From NCBI GenBank assembly GCA_934646835.1, contig CAKUES010000001.1, positions 1 through 64,000 on the forward strand: DNA of 64,000 nt, in the 5' to 3' direction. Below are positions 17,566 to 26,233 of this stretch, piece by piece; position 1 is the stretch's first letter, and each line of letters opens with the position of its first letter. The notes under the pieces were generated by a model. It did no database searches. It was given only the letters and a program-made list of their open reading frames with translations, and had not been told where the DNA came from. This DNA is from an uncultured Coriobacteriales bacterium. GTDB taxonomy: Bacteria > Actinomycetota > Coriobacteriia > Coriobacteriales > QAMH01. Made by a program: the position numbers and the translations under genes.

Positions 17566-18324
17566 TTACTCGAACTCGAGCATGTCCATGATGGTGTGGC
17601 GCAGCTCGATGAACTCAGGGGAGATGCGGTCACGCGGGTGCGGCATGTCGATCTTGACCTCGCCCACCTTGGTGCCGGGGCGCGGGGTGAGGACCACGAC
17701 GCGGTCGGCCATGTAGACGGCCTCCTCGATGTCGTGAGTAACCATGAGGATGATGGGTTTGAAGCGGTCGCGCATCTTGATGATCTCATCCTGGATGATG
17801 GCGCGCGTAAACGCGTCGAGCGCGGACAGCGGCTCGTCGAGCAAGATGATGCCCGGGTCCTGCACGAAGGTCTGGGCGATGGCCACGCGGGCAGCCATGC
17901 CGCCGGAGATCTGGTGCGGGTAGGACTTCTCAAAGCCCGTGAGCCCCATAAGGTCGATCATCTCCTGGACGCGGTGCTTCTCCTGCTTGTAGACGCCGCG
18001 GGCCTTGAGGCCAAAGGCGATGTTCTTCTCGACCGTGAGCCACGGGTAGAGGTTGGTTTCCTGGAAGACGAAGCCGCGGTCGTACGATGGGCCATCGATC
18101 TCCTCGCCGCCGTAGGCGATGGAGCCGTCTTGGGCCTTGTCGAGGCCGGCGACCAGGCGCAGGAAGGTGGATTTGCCACAGCCGGAGGGGCCGATGAGCG
18201 CCACGATCTCGCCGTGACTGGCATCGAGGTCGAAGTCGTGCAAGGCGAGCAGCTCGTCGCCGTCTGTCGTCTCGAACACGCGCTTGACGCCGCGCGCAAC
18301 GAGCTTTTTGTCCATATCTACCAC
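17566..18324 (-). CDS. NitT/TauT-type ABC transporter ATP-binding protein (locus A)
   Basis: A 252-residue cytoplasmic ATPase. Walker A is G-P-S-G-C-G-K-S-T (residues ~42-50), the signature is I-S-G-G-M-A-A-R-V-A-I-A, Walker B is G-I-I-L-L-D-E-P-L-S-A-L-D, and the switch histidine is in V-T-H-D-I-E-E-A, as in SsuB/TauB. The signature departs from LSGGQ. GTG at 18324 is preferred to ATG at 18315 because GGAGG stands seven bases before the GTG; the gene overlaps the end of the upstream permease gene by seven bases, suggesting translational coupling. It should energise both locus A permeases. Confidence 0.92.
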   Translation of the reverse strand: MVDMDKKLVARGVKRVFETTDGDELLALHDFDLDASHGEIVALIGPSGCGKSTFLRLVAGLDKAQDGSIAYGGEEIDGPSYDRGFVFQETNLYPWLTVEKNIAFGLKARGVYKQEKHRVQEMIDLMGLTGFEKSYPHQISGGMAARVAIAQTFVQDPGIILLDEPLSALDAFTRAIIQDEIIKMRDRFKPIILMVTHDIEEAVYMADRVVVLTPRPGTKVGEVKIDMPHPRDRISPEFIELRHTIMDMLEFE

Positions 18325-19319
18325 TGGACGACCTCCTTAGACCAGCTCATGCAATGACGCTGGACGATGAACAAGATGGTGATGAGCACGAAGGCCATGA
18401 GGATGAAGATGATGGCGATCATGTAGATAATGTCGTAGGACACGTAGGACTGGGCCCAGCCCATGCGCCAGCCCAAGCCGCCCTCGACGCCCATGGTCTC
18501 TGCCGTGACCAGGGAGGTGAGACTGAAGCAGCAAGCCATGAACAGGCCGGTGAAGATGCTGGGGGCTGCGGCCGGGTAGACGACATGGCGGATGATGTAC
18601 CAGTTGGAGGCGCCGAGGGTCTGCGCACGCTCGATAGAGGCGCGGCTGACGCTGCGGATGCCGCCTGCAAGGTTGACCGACAGCGGGAACCACGTGGTCG
18701 ACGCGATGATGATGAGCGCCGCGATGTGATTTGAGGGCGCAAGCGTCATGGAGACGGTGACCCACGCCACGCCGGGCACGGGGCCGATGATCTTGATGAT
18801 CGGGTTGAGCCAGTAGTTGGCGTGCTTGCTGTAGCCCATGGCGCTTCCCCACAAAAAGCCGAGCACACCGCCGATGAGGATGCCCTGCAGATACAGCGTC
18901 ACGGAGTTGCAGAGGTCGCCCATGCAGCGGCCAAAGTGGTTGAACAGGTAGGCGAGCATGCTGTCAAAGGACGGCATGTACGGCAAGGTGAGTATGCCGC
19001 TTTTAACGGTGCAGAGGTTGTAGATGCCGCTGGCGGCGTAGAAGAAGATGATCAGTCCCCACCACTTGCAGAAATGGCGGCGAAAATACTCGAACCAGAT
19101 GGAGATGACCGCGCAGACAAGGTAGACGATGATAGAGCCGCGGATGAACAGCGGATAGGCCGTCTCGACGTAGTCCTCCGGGTAGACGTCGGCTGTTGCA
19201 CCGTCCAAGATCATCATGACGACCATGACGAGCAAGGGCGCTACAAGCTTGGCGACTTCCTTGGGCTTGGCCAGCGAGAACTTGCTGAACAGCTTCTCTA
19301 TGAGCGAGTTCGCTTTCAT
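18318..19319 (-). CDS. ABC transporter permease (locus A, first permease)
   Basis: A 333-residue membrane protein paralogous to the second permease of the operon, with the same extended N-terminal membrane region and a C-terminal BPD_transp_1 domain. The EAA loop reads E-R-A-Q-T-L-G-A-S-N-W-Y-I-I-R-H-V-V-Y-P-A-A-A-P. I-I-K-I-I-G-P-V-P is shared almost exactly with the second permease, so the two probably form a heterodimeric channel. It is the first gene of the importer operon; an AGGAG lies just before the ATG. The promoter region contains the TCCA/TGGA dyad at 19392. Confidence 0.85.
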   Translation of the reverse strand: MKANSLIEKLFSKFSLAKPKEVAKLVAPLLVMVVMMILDGATADVYPEDYVETAYPLFIRGSIIVYLVCAVISIWFEYFRRHFCKWWGLIIFFYAASGIYNLCTVKSGILTLPYMPSFDSMLAYLFNHFGRCMGDLCNSVTLYLQGILIGGVLGFLWGSAMGYSKHANYWLNPIIKIIGPVPGVAWVTVSMTLAPSNHIAALIIIASTTWFPLSVNLAGGIRSVSRASIERAQTLGASNWYIIRHVVYPAAAPSIFTGLFMACCFSLTSLVTAETMGVEGGLGWRMGWAQSYVSYDIIYMIAIIFILMAFVLITILFIVQRHCMSWSKEVVQW

Positions 19320-19391
19320 GGGCTCCTATGTTAGACGTAAGCCAGTAATGAGATAGTGCGGTAGTAGAGTGTATCCCACCTATATTCATTT

Positions 19392-19405
19392 GTCCAATAG
19401 TGGAC
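19392..19405 (-). promoter_or_regulatory. GTCCA-N4-TGGAC dyad upstream of the locus A importer
   Basis: GTCCAATAGTGGAC is a 5-bp dyad about 73 bases before the first permease start codon. The half TGTCCAATAG recurs near 23590 upstream of the DUF4418 gene, and a TCCA-N5-TGGA version is at 34617-34629 upstream of locus B. Confidence 0.5.
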
Positions 19406-19454
19406 GAAGAAGAGCAGAGCTGAGCGGTAGGGATTATGGGCCTGCAGCACTCCC

Positions 19455-20120
19455 TTACTCGGCGACGACGAAGTGCTTGTCGCGCAGGACCATGGTGGTC
19501 TTGGCGCGCTGCGCGAGGCTGGCCACGTGAGTGGCGTACAGCAGTGCGTTGCCTTGCTCGGCATACTCGAACAGCGTGTCGGCAACGCGGGCCGCGGACT
19601 CCTCGTCGAGGTCGTTGGTCGGCTCGTCCGCGATGAGGATCTTGGGCTTGAGGAGCATGGCGCGTGCCACGGCCACGCGGCGCTTCTGGCCCACGCTCAA
19701 CTGATGGGGGTAGTGGTACATGCGCTCGGCCAAGCCAAACTGCTCCAGCAGCTCCTTGGCGCGCGCCTCGACGTCGAAGTCGAGCTTGCCCGCGAAGCCG
19801 GCGGGAGCCGTGACGTTCTCGACCGCACGCAGGCTGCCGATGAGTTGCGTGCTCTGGAACACGAAGCCAAAGGTGCGCTGACGCAGGCGGGAGAGCTCTT
19901 TGTCGCCGAGCTCAAGCGCGTTGGCGCCGCCCTCGACGACGATCGCGCCGCTGTCCGGGGTCAAGAGCAAGCCGGCCATGGAGAGCATCGTCGACTTGCC
20001 GGAGCCAGACGGAGACACGAAGGCGATGACATCGCCCTTATCGACGGTGACGGATGTGTCCTTGATGACCTCCGCGCCCTCGAAGGACTTGGAGATTCCC
20101 TTGATCTGAAGAAGCGGCAT
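19455..20120 (-). CDS. LolD/MacB-type ABC transporter ATP-binding protein
   Basis: A 221-residue ATPase of the lipoprotein-release/MacB type. It has Walker A S-P-S-G-S-G-K-S-T, signature L-S-V-G-Q-K-R-R-V-A-V-A-R-A, and Walker B I-L-I-A-D-E-P-T-N-D-L-D, typical of ATPases that work with FtsX-like permeases by mechanotransmission rather than solute transport. The R-Q-R-T-F-G-F-V-F-Q Q-loop is also typical. It follows the FtsX-like gene by one base and is the last gene of the DUF4418/LRR/radical SAM/FtsX operon. The AAGGAG site is 12 bases before the ATG, a little far. Confidence 0.9.
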   Translation of the reverse strand: MPLLQIKGISKSFEGAEVIKDTSVTVDKGDVIAFVSPSGSGKSTMLSMAGLLLTPDSGAIVVEGGANALELGDKELSRLRQRTFGFVFQSTQLIGSLRAVENVTAPAGFAGKLDFDVEARAKELLEQFGLAERMYHYPHQLSVGQKRRVAVARAMLLKPKILIADEPTNDLDEESAARVADTLFEYAEQGNALLYATHVASLAQRAKTTMVLRDKHFVVAE

Positions 20121-20121
20121 G

Positions 20122-21336
20122 TTAATCGATGTCTCCTTGCTGCATGGCGGTGGACGGATCGAGGTGTCCGATCTGGGAAAGCGGCCAGAAGATGGACACG
20201 GCGCAGACGATGGCGAAGATCACGATGACGCCCGCGACCAGGCCGACGCACGGCGCGATGCCGAGCGCGAGGTACGGAAAGGACATGCCGTCCTGCATGA
20301 TCGACAGCAGTGCTGCCTGGGCGATGAAGCCGAGCACGATGCCGACGATGAGGCCACCACCCACGAGCACGCCCATCTCGCCGAGTATGAGCTTCTTGAG
20401 GTCGCCCTTGCTCGCGCCGATGGCGCGGTAGAGGGACAGCTCCGCCTTGCGCTCCCAGACGGTGCTGTAAAAGCGCGCAAACAGCTGCAACAGGGTCACG
20501 ACGAGCATGATGATCGCCGCGATGACGAGCAGCATGAAGACGGACTTGAGCTGGGCCTGGGACTTGTCCGCGACCTCGGACTTGACGAGCGCGGTCGCGC
20601 CGTCGGTCAGGTTGATGCGTCCCTTGACCGCGTTGAGCGCGGCGCCGGTCTCGTCATCGGCAACGTCGACCGTAACGCAGGACACGAGGTTGTCGGGCTG
20701 GCCGTACTTCTCCCAGTAGTGCCCGTAGCCCTCGATGTTCTTGCTCAGAGCGCGCGCCTGGTCGATGTTGATGACGATGGAGTAGTCGAACTCGCTGCCG
20801 GTGGGCGCCATGGAGCCCAGCACCTTGTAGCTCTCGCCGAGAATCTTGATCGCTCCGTCGTAGACGCCGCTCACGTTCGCGCCGATGATGGCGGTGTGGT
20901 CGTAGAGGCCCAAGACTGCCTTCTCGTCGGCCAGGCCGCTCACGACGAAGTCCGTGCTCGGATCGATGCCGATGAGGCGCGTCTCGCCGTTGGCAGAACA
21001 GCAGCTCGCGTTAAGGGTCTGGCTGTAGAACTGAGGCGAGACCTTCTGCGCACCTTCTGCAGAGGCGATACGCTCGACGACGCCCTTGTCCATGTACACG
21101 GGAGCGGGGGCACCGGTGTAGAGAAGCTCTGTATCGGCGATGTATTGCATGGAGTCCTCCGGGACCGCCATGATGTCCGCGCCGCCGCGTTTCTCGGACG
21201 CGTCGACGCCCTGCATGACGCCGCCGTAGACCAGCCCGAAGGTCACGAGGATCATGACTGACAGCGCAACGGATATCGCAATCGACAGCGACTGCACCTT
21301 GCGCATCTTCAAGCTGTGCAACACCAATTGCTTCAC
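20122..21336 (-). CDS. FtsX/MacB-like ABC transporter permease
   Basis: A 404-residue membrane protein with one helix near the N-terminus (~17-38), a large extracytoplasmic MacB-type domain (~45-270) and three helices in the last ~130 residues (~280-300, ~335-360, ~370-392). R-K-A-E-L-S-L-Y-R-A-I-G-A-S-K-x-D-L is the conserved FtsX cytoplasmic loop. GTG at 21336 is chosen because AGGAGG lies just upstream and the longer reading adds a non-homologous arginine-rich stretch. A Cys-Cys pair (S-C-C-S) lies in the extracytoplasmic domain. With the LolD-like ATPase it should form a type VII-like complex, perhaps acting on a lipoprotein. Confidence 0.88.
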   Translation of the reverse strand: MKQLVLHSLKMRKVQSLSIAISVALSVMILVTFGLVYGGVMQGVDASEKRGGADIMAVPEDSMQYIADTELLYTGAPAPVYMDKGVVERIASAEGAQKVSPQFYSQTLNASCCSANGETRLIGIDPSTDFVVSGLADEKAVLGLYDHTAIIGANVSGVYDGAIKILGESYKVLGSMAPTGSEFDYSIVINIDQARALSKNIEGYGHYWEKYGQPDNLVSCVTVDVADDETGAALNAVKGRINLTDGATALVKSEVADKSQAQLKSVFMLLVIAAIIMLVVTLLQLFARFYSTVWERKAELSLYRAIGASKGDLKKLILGEMGVLVGGGLIVGIVLGFIAQAALLSIMQDGMSFPYLALGIAPCVGLVAGVIVIFAIVCAVSIFWPLSQIGHLDPSTAMQQGDID

Positions 21337-21355
21337 TGGTTCTTCCTCCTGCTTC

Positions 21356-22336
21356 CTACCAGAACTTCGAGGGGCCAAAGGGAACAGTCCACTCCTTGTT
21401 CTCGAACTCCATGCGGCTCTTGAGCAAATCCGGGCCCAGGCCGCCGCGCTCGGTCTCGTTCTTGTCGTCGCGCGGGTTGGTGCCGACCTCCGCCCAGCTG
21501 TGGTTGCCGGTGCCAAAGGGCATCTTTCCCTCCGGGGTCATGAGGCGCAGGATGTTGCCAAAGACATTGATCCTCGACCAGCTGTAGCGCGGGGCGTCGA
21601 ACATGAGCGTGCCGGGTACGGCGATGAAGCCGCCGGCAAAGCCGGACTCCGGCTCGAGTGACACCTCGCGCTCGAGCGCGGCGACGATGTCTTCGGCCTT
21701 GCAAGTGGGCGTGATGAGCTCCGTGCAGGTTGAGACCTTGAGACCGGCCTCGTGAGCGGCGGTGATGGAGCGCACGCGGGCATCGACGCTCAGGTTGTTG
21801 ATAGTGCCCTCACCCATGCGGATGGCATGGTAGACGCTGCCGACACCGACGGACTTCATCTCCTGGGCCATGGCAAGGTCGAAGTCGCTCATGTTCGCCA
21901 TGATCGGGAAGTCCGGCAGCTCCTTGTGGACGGCCTCGATATGGCCGAGAAACTGGTCGAAACTGTAGCTGTTGGTGATCATCAGAGTCAGGCAGTTCGC
22001 GCCGTTGTCGTAGTAGTCGTGCGCATAGCGCAAGATGGCCTCGCGCGGCATCTCGTGGCGCTCGTTGGGGCGCGCGTTGTTGACGACGGCAAACGAGCAG
22101 AACTCGCAGTTGGCCGGGCAGGGGTTGGCGTCCATGCCGATCTGGCCGTGGACTTCCGCAATGCCGCCGGCGGTCTTGAAGTGGCGCTCACGCGCAACGT
22201 AACTGATGACATGACCCTCGGGTGTGAAGGGCTTGACGTCGCACAGGTAGACCGCGTCTGCGTGGGTGAGCGTCTTGCCCTCCATGCAGTAGTCCGCGAT
22301 GCGCTTCACTTCCTTGTCGAGCGTAGGCAATCCCAT
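21356..22336 (-). CDS. BioB-like radical SAM enzyme 1 (locus A)
   Basis: A 326-residue cytoplasmic radical SAM enzyme. C-P-A-N-C-E-F-C (residues ~73-80) is the C-x3-C-x2-C motif for the SAM-binding [4Fe-4S] cluster. The preceding H-G-Q-I-G-M-D and the C-terminal T-N-P-R-D are shared with the other four radical SAM proteins in this window. It differs from true biotin synthases in the C-terminal half, and no biotin genes are nearby. GAGGAAAG precedes the ATG. It lies between the LRR_5 and FtsX-like genes with short gaps, so it is in the same operon. The substrate is unknown; a link to the solute taken up by the adjacent importer is an inference. Confidence 0.85.
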   Translation of the reverse strand: MGLPTLDKEVKRIADYCMEGKTLTHADAVYLCDVKPFTPEGHVISYVARERHFKTAGGIAEVHGQIGMDANPCPANCEFCSFAVVNNARPNERHEMPREAILRYAHDYYDNGANCLTLMITNSYSFDQFLGHIEAVHKELPDFPIMANMSDFDLAMAQEMKSVGVGSVYHAIRMGEGTINNLSVDARVRSITAAHEAGLKVSTCTELITPTCKAEDIVAALEREVSLEPESGFAGGFIAVPGTLMFDAPRYSWSRINVFGNILRLMTPEGKMPFGTGNHSWAEVGTNPRDDKNETERGGLGPDLLKSRMEFENKEWTVPFGPSKFW

Positions 22337-22377
22337 ATCTTTCCTCTTCTCTTCTAGCTTCTCTTCTTGTTTCTCTC

Positions 22378-23046
22378 TTATTCCTCCCCCACGCCCTCGA
22401 AGGCGTCAGGAGCAACGTACTCAAGCGACTCCGGGAACACTGGCTGCTGTAGGCTGGTGCAGCCGGCAAAGGCGCGCGACTCGATGCGGCGCAGGCCGTC
22501 AGGCAGGGTGACCTGCCGCAGCGAGCTGCAGCCTGCGAAGGTCTCCGGGCCAATCACCGCGATGCGCTGTGGGACGTAGGCTTCCTCGAGTGCGGAGCAC
22601 CCCTTGAACGCAGCCTCTCCGAGGGAGCGCAGGCTGTCCGGCAGCTCGAGCACGACGAGGCTCGCGCAATCCTCGAAGCAGGCTGCGCGCAAATGGCGCA
22701 GGCTTTCCGGGAAGACGACGCGCTCAAGCGCCGTGCAGCCCTTGAAGGCCTCCTCCTCGAGCGTGCTCGTCTCCTCCGGCAGCTCGAGCGCGGTAAGGGC
22801 AGTGCAGTGCTTGAAGCAGCCCTTGCCGATGCGCCAAAGCGTTGAGGGTAACTCGAGTTTGGCGAGGTTTTGGCAGCTCGCGAAGGCCTCCTCGTCGAGT
22901 CCGCGCGGCCCCTCCTCGAAGACCACGGACTCGAGCGTCGTCTTGCCGGCAAAGGCGCGCACTCCCACCGTGTTGGTCCAGTCGGGAATCAGCGCGTCTT
23001 TATCGGCGCTCTTGCACTTGCTCAGGGTGAACAGGTAGTCGCTCAT
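22378..23046 (-). CDS. Cytoplasmic BspA-like leucine-rich repeat (LRR_5) protein, locus A
   Basis: A 222-residue protein made almost wholly of ~23-residue LRR_5 units, with repeated F-x-x-C-x-x-L-x-x-L-x-L-P-x-x-L-x-x-I-type segments. BspA-like repeats are usually on secreted proteins, but this one has no signal peptide, membrane anchor or sorting motif, so it should be cytoplasmic and probably mediates protein-protein contact. A protein of nearly the same length and design follows the radical SAM gene of locus B. It lies 18 bases after the DUF4418 gene and 41 bases before the radical SAM gene. The ribosome site is weak, suggesting coupled translation. Function unknown. Confidence 0.82.
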   Translation of the reverse strand: MSDYLFTLSKCKSADKDALIPDWTNTVGVRAFAGKTTLESVVFEEGPRGLDEEAFASCQNLAKLELPSTLWRIGKGCFKHCTALTALELPEETSTLEEEAFKGCTALERVVFPESLRHLRAACFEDCASLVVLELPDSLRSLGEAAFKGCSALEEAYVPQRIAVIGPETFAGCSSLRQVTLPDGLRRIESRAFAGCTSLQQPVFPESLEYVAPDAFEGVGEE

Positions 23047-23064
23047 GCGTTTGCGCCCTGGCGC

Positions 23065-23502
23065 CTAGAGGCTCATCTTGGGCTTGGCAGCTTCTGCCGG
23101 GTCCGCCTTGACGGCGAGCACGACGGCGATGACGATGACCGCGGCAAGCAGCACGTAGATGGGCAGGGCATGGACGTTGCAGGTCATCTCCGCGCTGCCG
23201 CAGGTGCCGATGCCGGCAGAGGAGAGCATGAAGGCGCCGACAACGGCGGCAACGATGACGGCAGCCAGCGCGACGATGCGACCTTCCTTGGTCTTGCAGA
23301 CGATAGATGCGGTGGAGAAGAGCGCGGCCACGATGCTCATGACCGTGACGGCCTTGTAGGCCCAGAAGCACTTCATGTGCATGGGCATGCCGTTGCACTC
23401 GAGCATCTTGGCGCAGGGTCCGGCGACGACGGACAGCACGCAAGCGGCAAGCGCCGCAACGAGCATGACAGCGGCGATGATCTTCCAGGTCTTTTGATTC
23501 AC
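23065..23502 (-). CDS. DUF4418 family membrane protein
   Basis: A 145-residue protein with four membrane helices (~8-27, ~48-66, ~76-96, ~112-132). The first extracytoplasmic loop carries A-K-M-L-E-C-N-G-M-P-M-H-M-K-C, rich in Cys, Met and His, as in DUF4418 proteins; this composition could bind a metal. GTG at 23502 is supported by GGAGGG six bases upstream; the longer reading has no ribosome site. It is the first gene of the operon that continues with LRR_5, radical SAM, FtsX-like and LolD-like genes. DUF4418 function is unknown; the neighbourhood suggests it serves the FtsX/LolD complex. Confidence 0.78.
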   Translation of the reverse strand: MNQKTWKIIAAVMLVAALAACVLSVVAGPCAKMLECNGMPMHMKCFWAYKAVTVMSIVAALFSTASIVCKTKEGRIVALAAVIVAAVVGAFMLSSAGIGTCGSAEMTCNVHALPIYVLLAAVIVIAVVLAVKADPAEAAKPKMSL

Positions 23503-23589
23503 GACAATCCCTCCAAGTTGCCCTTCAAGGCGCGCGCAAGCTCGAGCGCCCCTCGCAGTCAAATTCCCTTCATGGTAAGTCACGGGCTG

Positions 23590-23617
23590 CTATTGGACAA
23601 GCACAAATATACTGGAC
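23590..23617 (-). promoter_or_regulatory. Two GTCCA motifs upstream of the DUF4418 operon
   Basis: On the minus strand GTCCAGTA (23617-23610) and TGTCCAATAG (about 23599-23590) stand about 90-115 bases before the DUF4418 start. The second matches the locus A importer dyad at 19392 over ten bases, which supports common control. Confidence 0.45.
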
Positions 23618-23668
23618 GGTTGTATATGGGTAGACGGATTATGTCGTGGCGATGCACTCTGTGCGGTC

Positions 23669-23774
23669 GTGACACACATTGTGCCAGTGACATTGTGTGT
23701 CACGGAGATGTGGGTGCGGTTTATCGGAACGCTTCTGCCGTGAAACACAATGTCACTGGCACAATGTGTGTCAC
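23669..23774. repeat. Inverted pair of TGACAC repeats
   Basis: Elements 23669-23703 and 23740-23774 face each other with a 36-bp spacer, in the divergent gap between the DUF4418 and repeat-protein genes. The right copy has one change in the stem (TGAAACA). Downstream, near 23787-23835, lies a degenerate relative of the CGAAGAATCT element of 6632. Confidence 0.85.
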
Positions 23775-23874
23775 GCAGCGCGAAGTCGAAGAATCTGACT
23801 GCAACACAGCGTTGAGCTGCATCTAGATATTCCGATTCCGGCCCCTGCGGGGCCTTCGCTCAACATGACGTCGA

Positions 23875-23902
23875 TTTGCGGGGTTCCACACACGCTTATA
23901 AT
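23875..23902 (+). promoter_or_regulatory. Promoter of the VWA/MoxR operon
   Basis: TTTGCG (23875-23880) and a perfect TATAAT (23897-23902) are spaced by 16 bases, about 50 bases before the start codon of the first gene. Confidence 0.55.
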
Positions 23903-23953
23903 GGCTGCCTGCCTATAACACAGCACATCAACTGTATGAAGAAGAGGGAGACG

Positions 23954-24898
23954 ATGGCTGATACTAAAGCGGTGCAAGCGGAGAAGGGGCTTGCCCAGCT
24001 TCTTGCGGCGCGCGATGAAAGCAGCGTGCTCACCTGGCTCGAGGAGGGCCGGGCTACCGATATCGAGTTCACAGGCCGCTGTCTGAGCTTGGCGATTACC
24101 CAGGGCATGGCCGATGCGGCCGTGAGCATGGGGCAGCTGGGCTTTCACCTCGCCGTCACCGACGATGCCGCCGCTCAGCGCGCTATCGAGCGGGCAAGCA
24201 GTATGCGCGGTCTGCTCAGCTTCCTGGAGGGCTACCGCTACTGCAAGGCCCAGCGCAGCTACTACCTCACCGTTGTGGAAAGCGATGACTCCGCCTACCC
24301 TGTCGAGCGCATGCTTGCAGAAGGCCTGCTCTCTACAGCAGATCGCGCAGAGCTGCTCTCCCTGGCCCTGCGCAGCAATAAACCCAAGCTGGCGCGCGTT
24401 TTGGCCGATGGGGGCGCGAAGCTCTCTGACGGTGCACAAGACGAGGTGCCCGCTGACCTGCGCTTGAACGTGAGCGACAGCATTGCAAGCGAAGGTGAGC
24501 TCTGGGCGCGCTTGGCCACCCCGCAGCGTTCATGCGACACCTTGTCGCTTATCTTCGAGCACACCGTTGGTTGCCCTTGCTCCGTCCACCGCAGCTGGTG
24601 GGGCTCTTATGCTCGCCAGGAGGGCTTTGCTGCAAAGCTTTCCGCCATCGCCTGCCATAGCGACGCAAGTCACTGCGACTGCACGCAAAAGCTGCTGGTC
24701 GCACTCGCAAGTGCGGGGCACGCTGCCCTCGAGGGCTTGTCCGCCGTCCTCGCATGGGGCGAGCTCGATCCCGCTTGGCTCGACGAGGCGCTCGTCAGCG
24801 CGCAGGAAGCAGGCAACGCCCAAGGTGCGGCTCTCATCATGCGTGCCGCGCAGCAAGCGGGCGGCGGCGCCGACGATCTCGACCTCTTGGAGTTCTAG
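23954..24898 (+). CDS. Helical repeat protein of unknown function in VWA/MoxR operon
   Basis: A 314-residue soluble protein without a recognised catalytic motif. The first ~170 residues are alpha-helical and reminiscent of ankyrin-type repeats (L-x-x-A-L-R-S-N-K-P-K-L-A-R-V-L-A-D-G-G-A). The second half has a cysteine/histidine cluster, C-P-C-S-V-H and H-S-D-A-S-H-C-D-C, which could bind a metal. The start at 23954 follows GGGAG; an ATG six codons upstream is possible. Its stop codon abuts the ATG of the next gene (TAGATG), so the three genes at 23954-27715 are clearly one transcriptional and translational unit. It may be a substrate adaptor for the VWA/MoxR pair; this is inference. Confidence 0.65.
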   Translation: MADTKAVQAEKGLAQLLAARDESSVLTWLEEGRATDIEFTGRCLSLAITQGMADAAVSMGQLGFHLAVTDDAAAQRAIERASSMRGLLSFLEGYRYCKAQRSYYLTVVESDDSAYPVERMLAEGLLSTADRAELLSLALRSNKPKLARVLADGGAKLSDGAQDEVPADLRLNVSDSIASEGELWARLATPQRSCDTLSLIFEHTVGCPCSVHRSWWGSYARQEGFAAKLSAIACHSDASHCDCTQKLLVALASAGHAALEGLSAVLAWGELDPAWLDEALVSAQEAGNAQGAALIMRAAQQAGGGADDLDLLEF

Positions 24899-26233
24899 AT
24901 GGCGGCAGGCGCACACTCCACGGACATCATCGACGAGGCCGCATCCCTCTCAAACGAGATGCTCGGCCTGTGCCGCGATGCACTGCTCACAAGCATCAAG
25001 TTCACAAACCGCCCGCTCGCCCAGCTCCCACACCGCATCCAGATGGAACGCAGCGGCTGCATGACCGACGGGCGCGAGGCGCTCTTCTCTCCGGCCTTCG
25101 TCCTGAACAGCTTCAATAACGGGCGGCAGATCATCACGCGCGCCTACCTGCATATGATCGTGCACTGCTTGCTACGTCATCCCTTCCCCACCCGCGAAGT
25201 CGACCCGCTGACCTGGACGGTTGCCTGCGATCTGGCCGTCGGCTGCATCATCGGACAGCTGGAATGCGATGCGATCAACTATGCGGACGAGGAGCGCGAC
25301 CGAGCGATCGCCGCATGGGAACAGCGCGTCGATCAGCGTACGGCATCGGCCTTCTACGCGCTACTCGAGCGCGAGGGCCTGAGCCAGGAGGAGCTCGCCA
25401 AGATCGAGGTCACCATCGGCATGGACAGCCACGAGCTGTGGTTCTCGACGCTCGAGGGCCTCGAGCCAGAACAATCCCAAGAGCAGCAGGAGGTGCAGCA
25501 GCAGCTCGAGCAGCGCTGGGAGGAGGTTGCCTCCGCCACGGACATGGACATGCAGCGCGAAGAAGATGCCGCGCCGAGTGCGCTGACAAGCCAGCTGCGC
25601 AACGCGCATGCGAGCACTATGAGCCTCGAGGAGCTGCTGCAGGTCTACGCCGCCCCGCATGAGAGCATGACGTTGAGCGACGACGAGTTCGACTACGTCT
25701 ACTACAGCTACGGCCTGCGCGAGTTGGGCGGCATCGCCTTGGTGGAGCCGCTGGAGTACCGCGAAACACCGCAGCTTCGAGACTTCTGCATCGCCATCGA
25801 CACCTCCGGCAGCTGTAGCGGCCCGCTCGTGCAAGCCTTTGCCGCCAAGGCCTGCGGCATGCTGCTGGGGAGCTCCTCCATCGGCGAGATGACCCGCATC
25901 TGGATGGTGCAGTGCGACTCCAGAGTGCAGGACAAGCGCCTATTACGTACGCGCGAGGATGTTGCCGCCTACCTCGGCAACCTCGAGCTCAAGGGCTTTG
26001 GCGGAACGGACTTTCGCCCGGTGTTCGAGCTCATGGACCAGATGATCGACGACGGCACCGTGCCCAAGTGGGAGGCGCTCATCTACTTCACCGACGGCCA
26101 GGGAAGCTTTCCCGACCAAGCACCGCCCTGGGACAGCGCCTTTGTCTTCGTGGACGAGGCGGGAGATTGCCCGGCGTGGGCGACAAGGGCCGTGACGTAT
26201 TCTGACGAGCTGACGACTGAAAGCGAGCGATAG
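24899..26233 (+). CDS. VWA-like / putative metallopeptidase protein (DUF2201 type)
   Basis: A 444-residue cytoplasmic protein. The N-terminal half resembles the DUF2201 metallopeptidase-like domain: Y-L-H-M-I-V-H-C-L-L-R-H (residues ~81-92) stands where relatives have an H-E-x-x-H zinc motif, but here the Glu is replaced, so protease activity is doubtful. The C-terminal ~170 residues are a VWA-like domain with D-T-S-G-S-C-S-G replacing D-x-S-x-S and a late G-G-T-D-F-R-P-V-F-E segment. A Glu/Gln-rich linker (~190-220) joins the two. Its neighbour is a MoxR-type ATPase, and such pairs act as chaperone-like remodelling systems in other bacteria. It starts directly at the preceding stop codon. 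Confidence 0.82.
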   Translation: MAAGAHSTDIIDEAASLSNEMLGLCRDALLTSIKFTNRPLAQLPHRIQMERSGCMTDGREALFSPAFVLNSFNNGRQIITRAYLHMIVHCLLRHPFPTREVDPLTWTVACDLAVGCIIGQLECDAINYADEERDRAIAAWEQRVDQRTASAFYALLEREGLSQEELAKIEVTIGMDSHELWFSTLEGLEPEQSQEQQEVQQQLEQRWEEVASATDMDMQREEDAAPSALTSQLRNAHASTMSLEELLQVYAAPHESMTLSDDEFDYVYYSYGLRELGGIALVEPLEYRETPQLRDFCIAIDTSGSCSGPLVQAFAAKACGMLLGSSSIGEMTRIWMVQCDSRVQDKRLLRTREDVAAYLGNLELKGFGGTDFRPVFELMDQMIDDGTVPKWEALIYFTDGQGSFPDQAPPWDSAFVFVDEAGDCPAWATRAVTYSDELTTESER

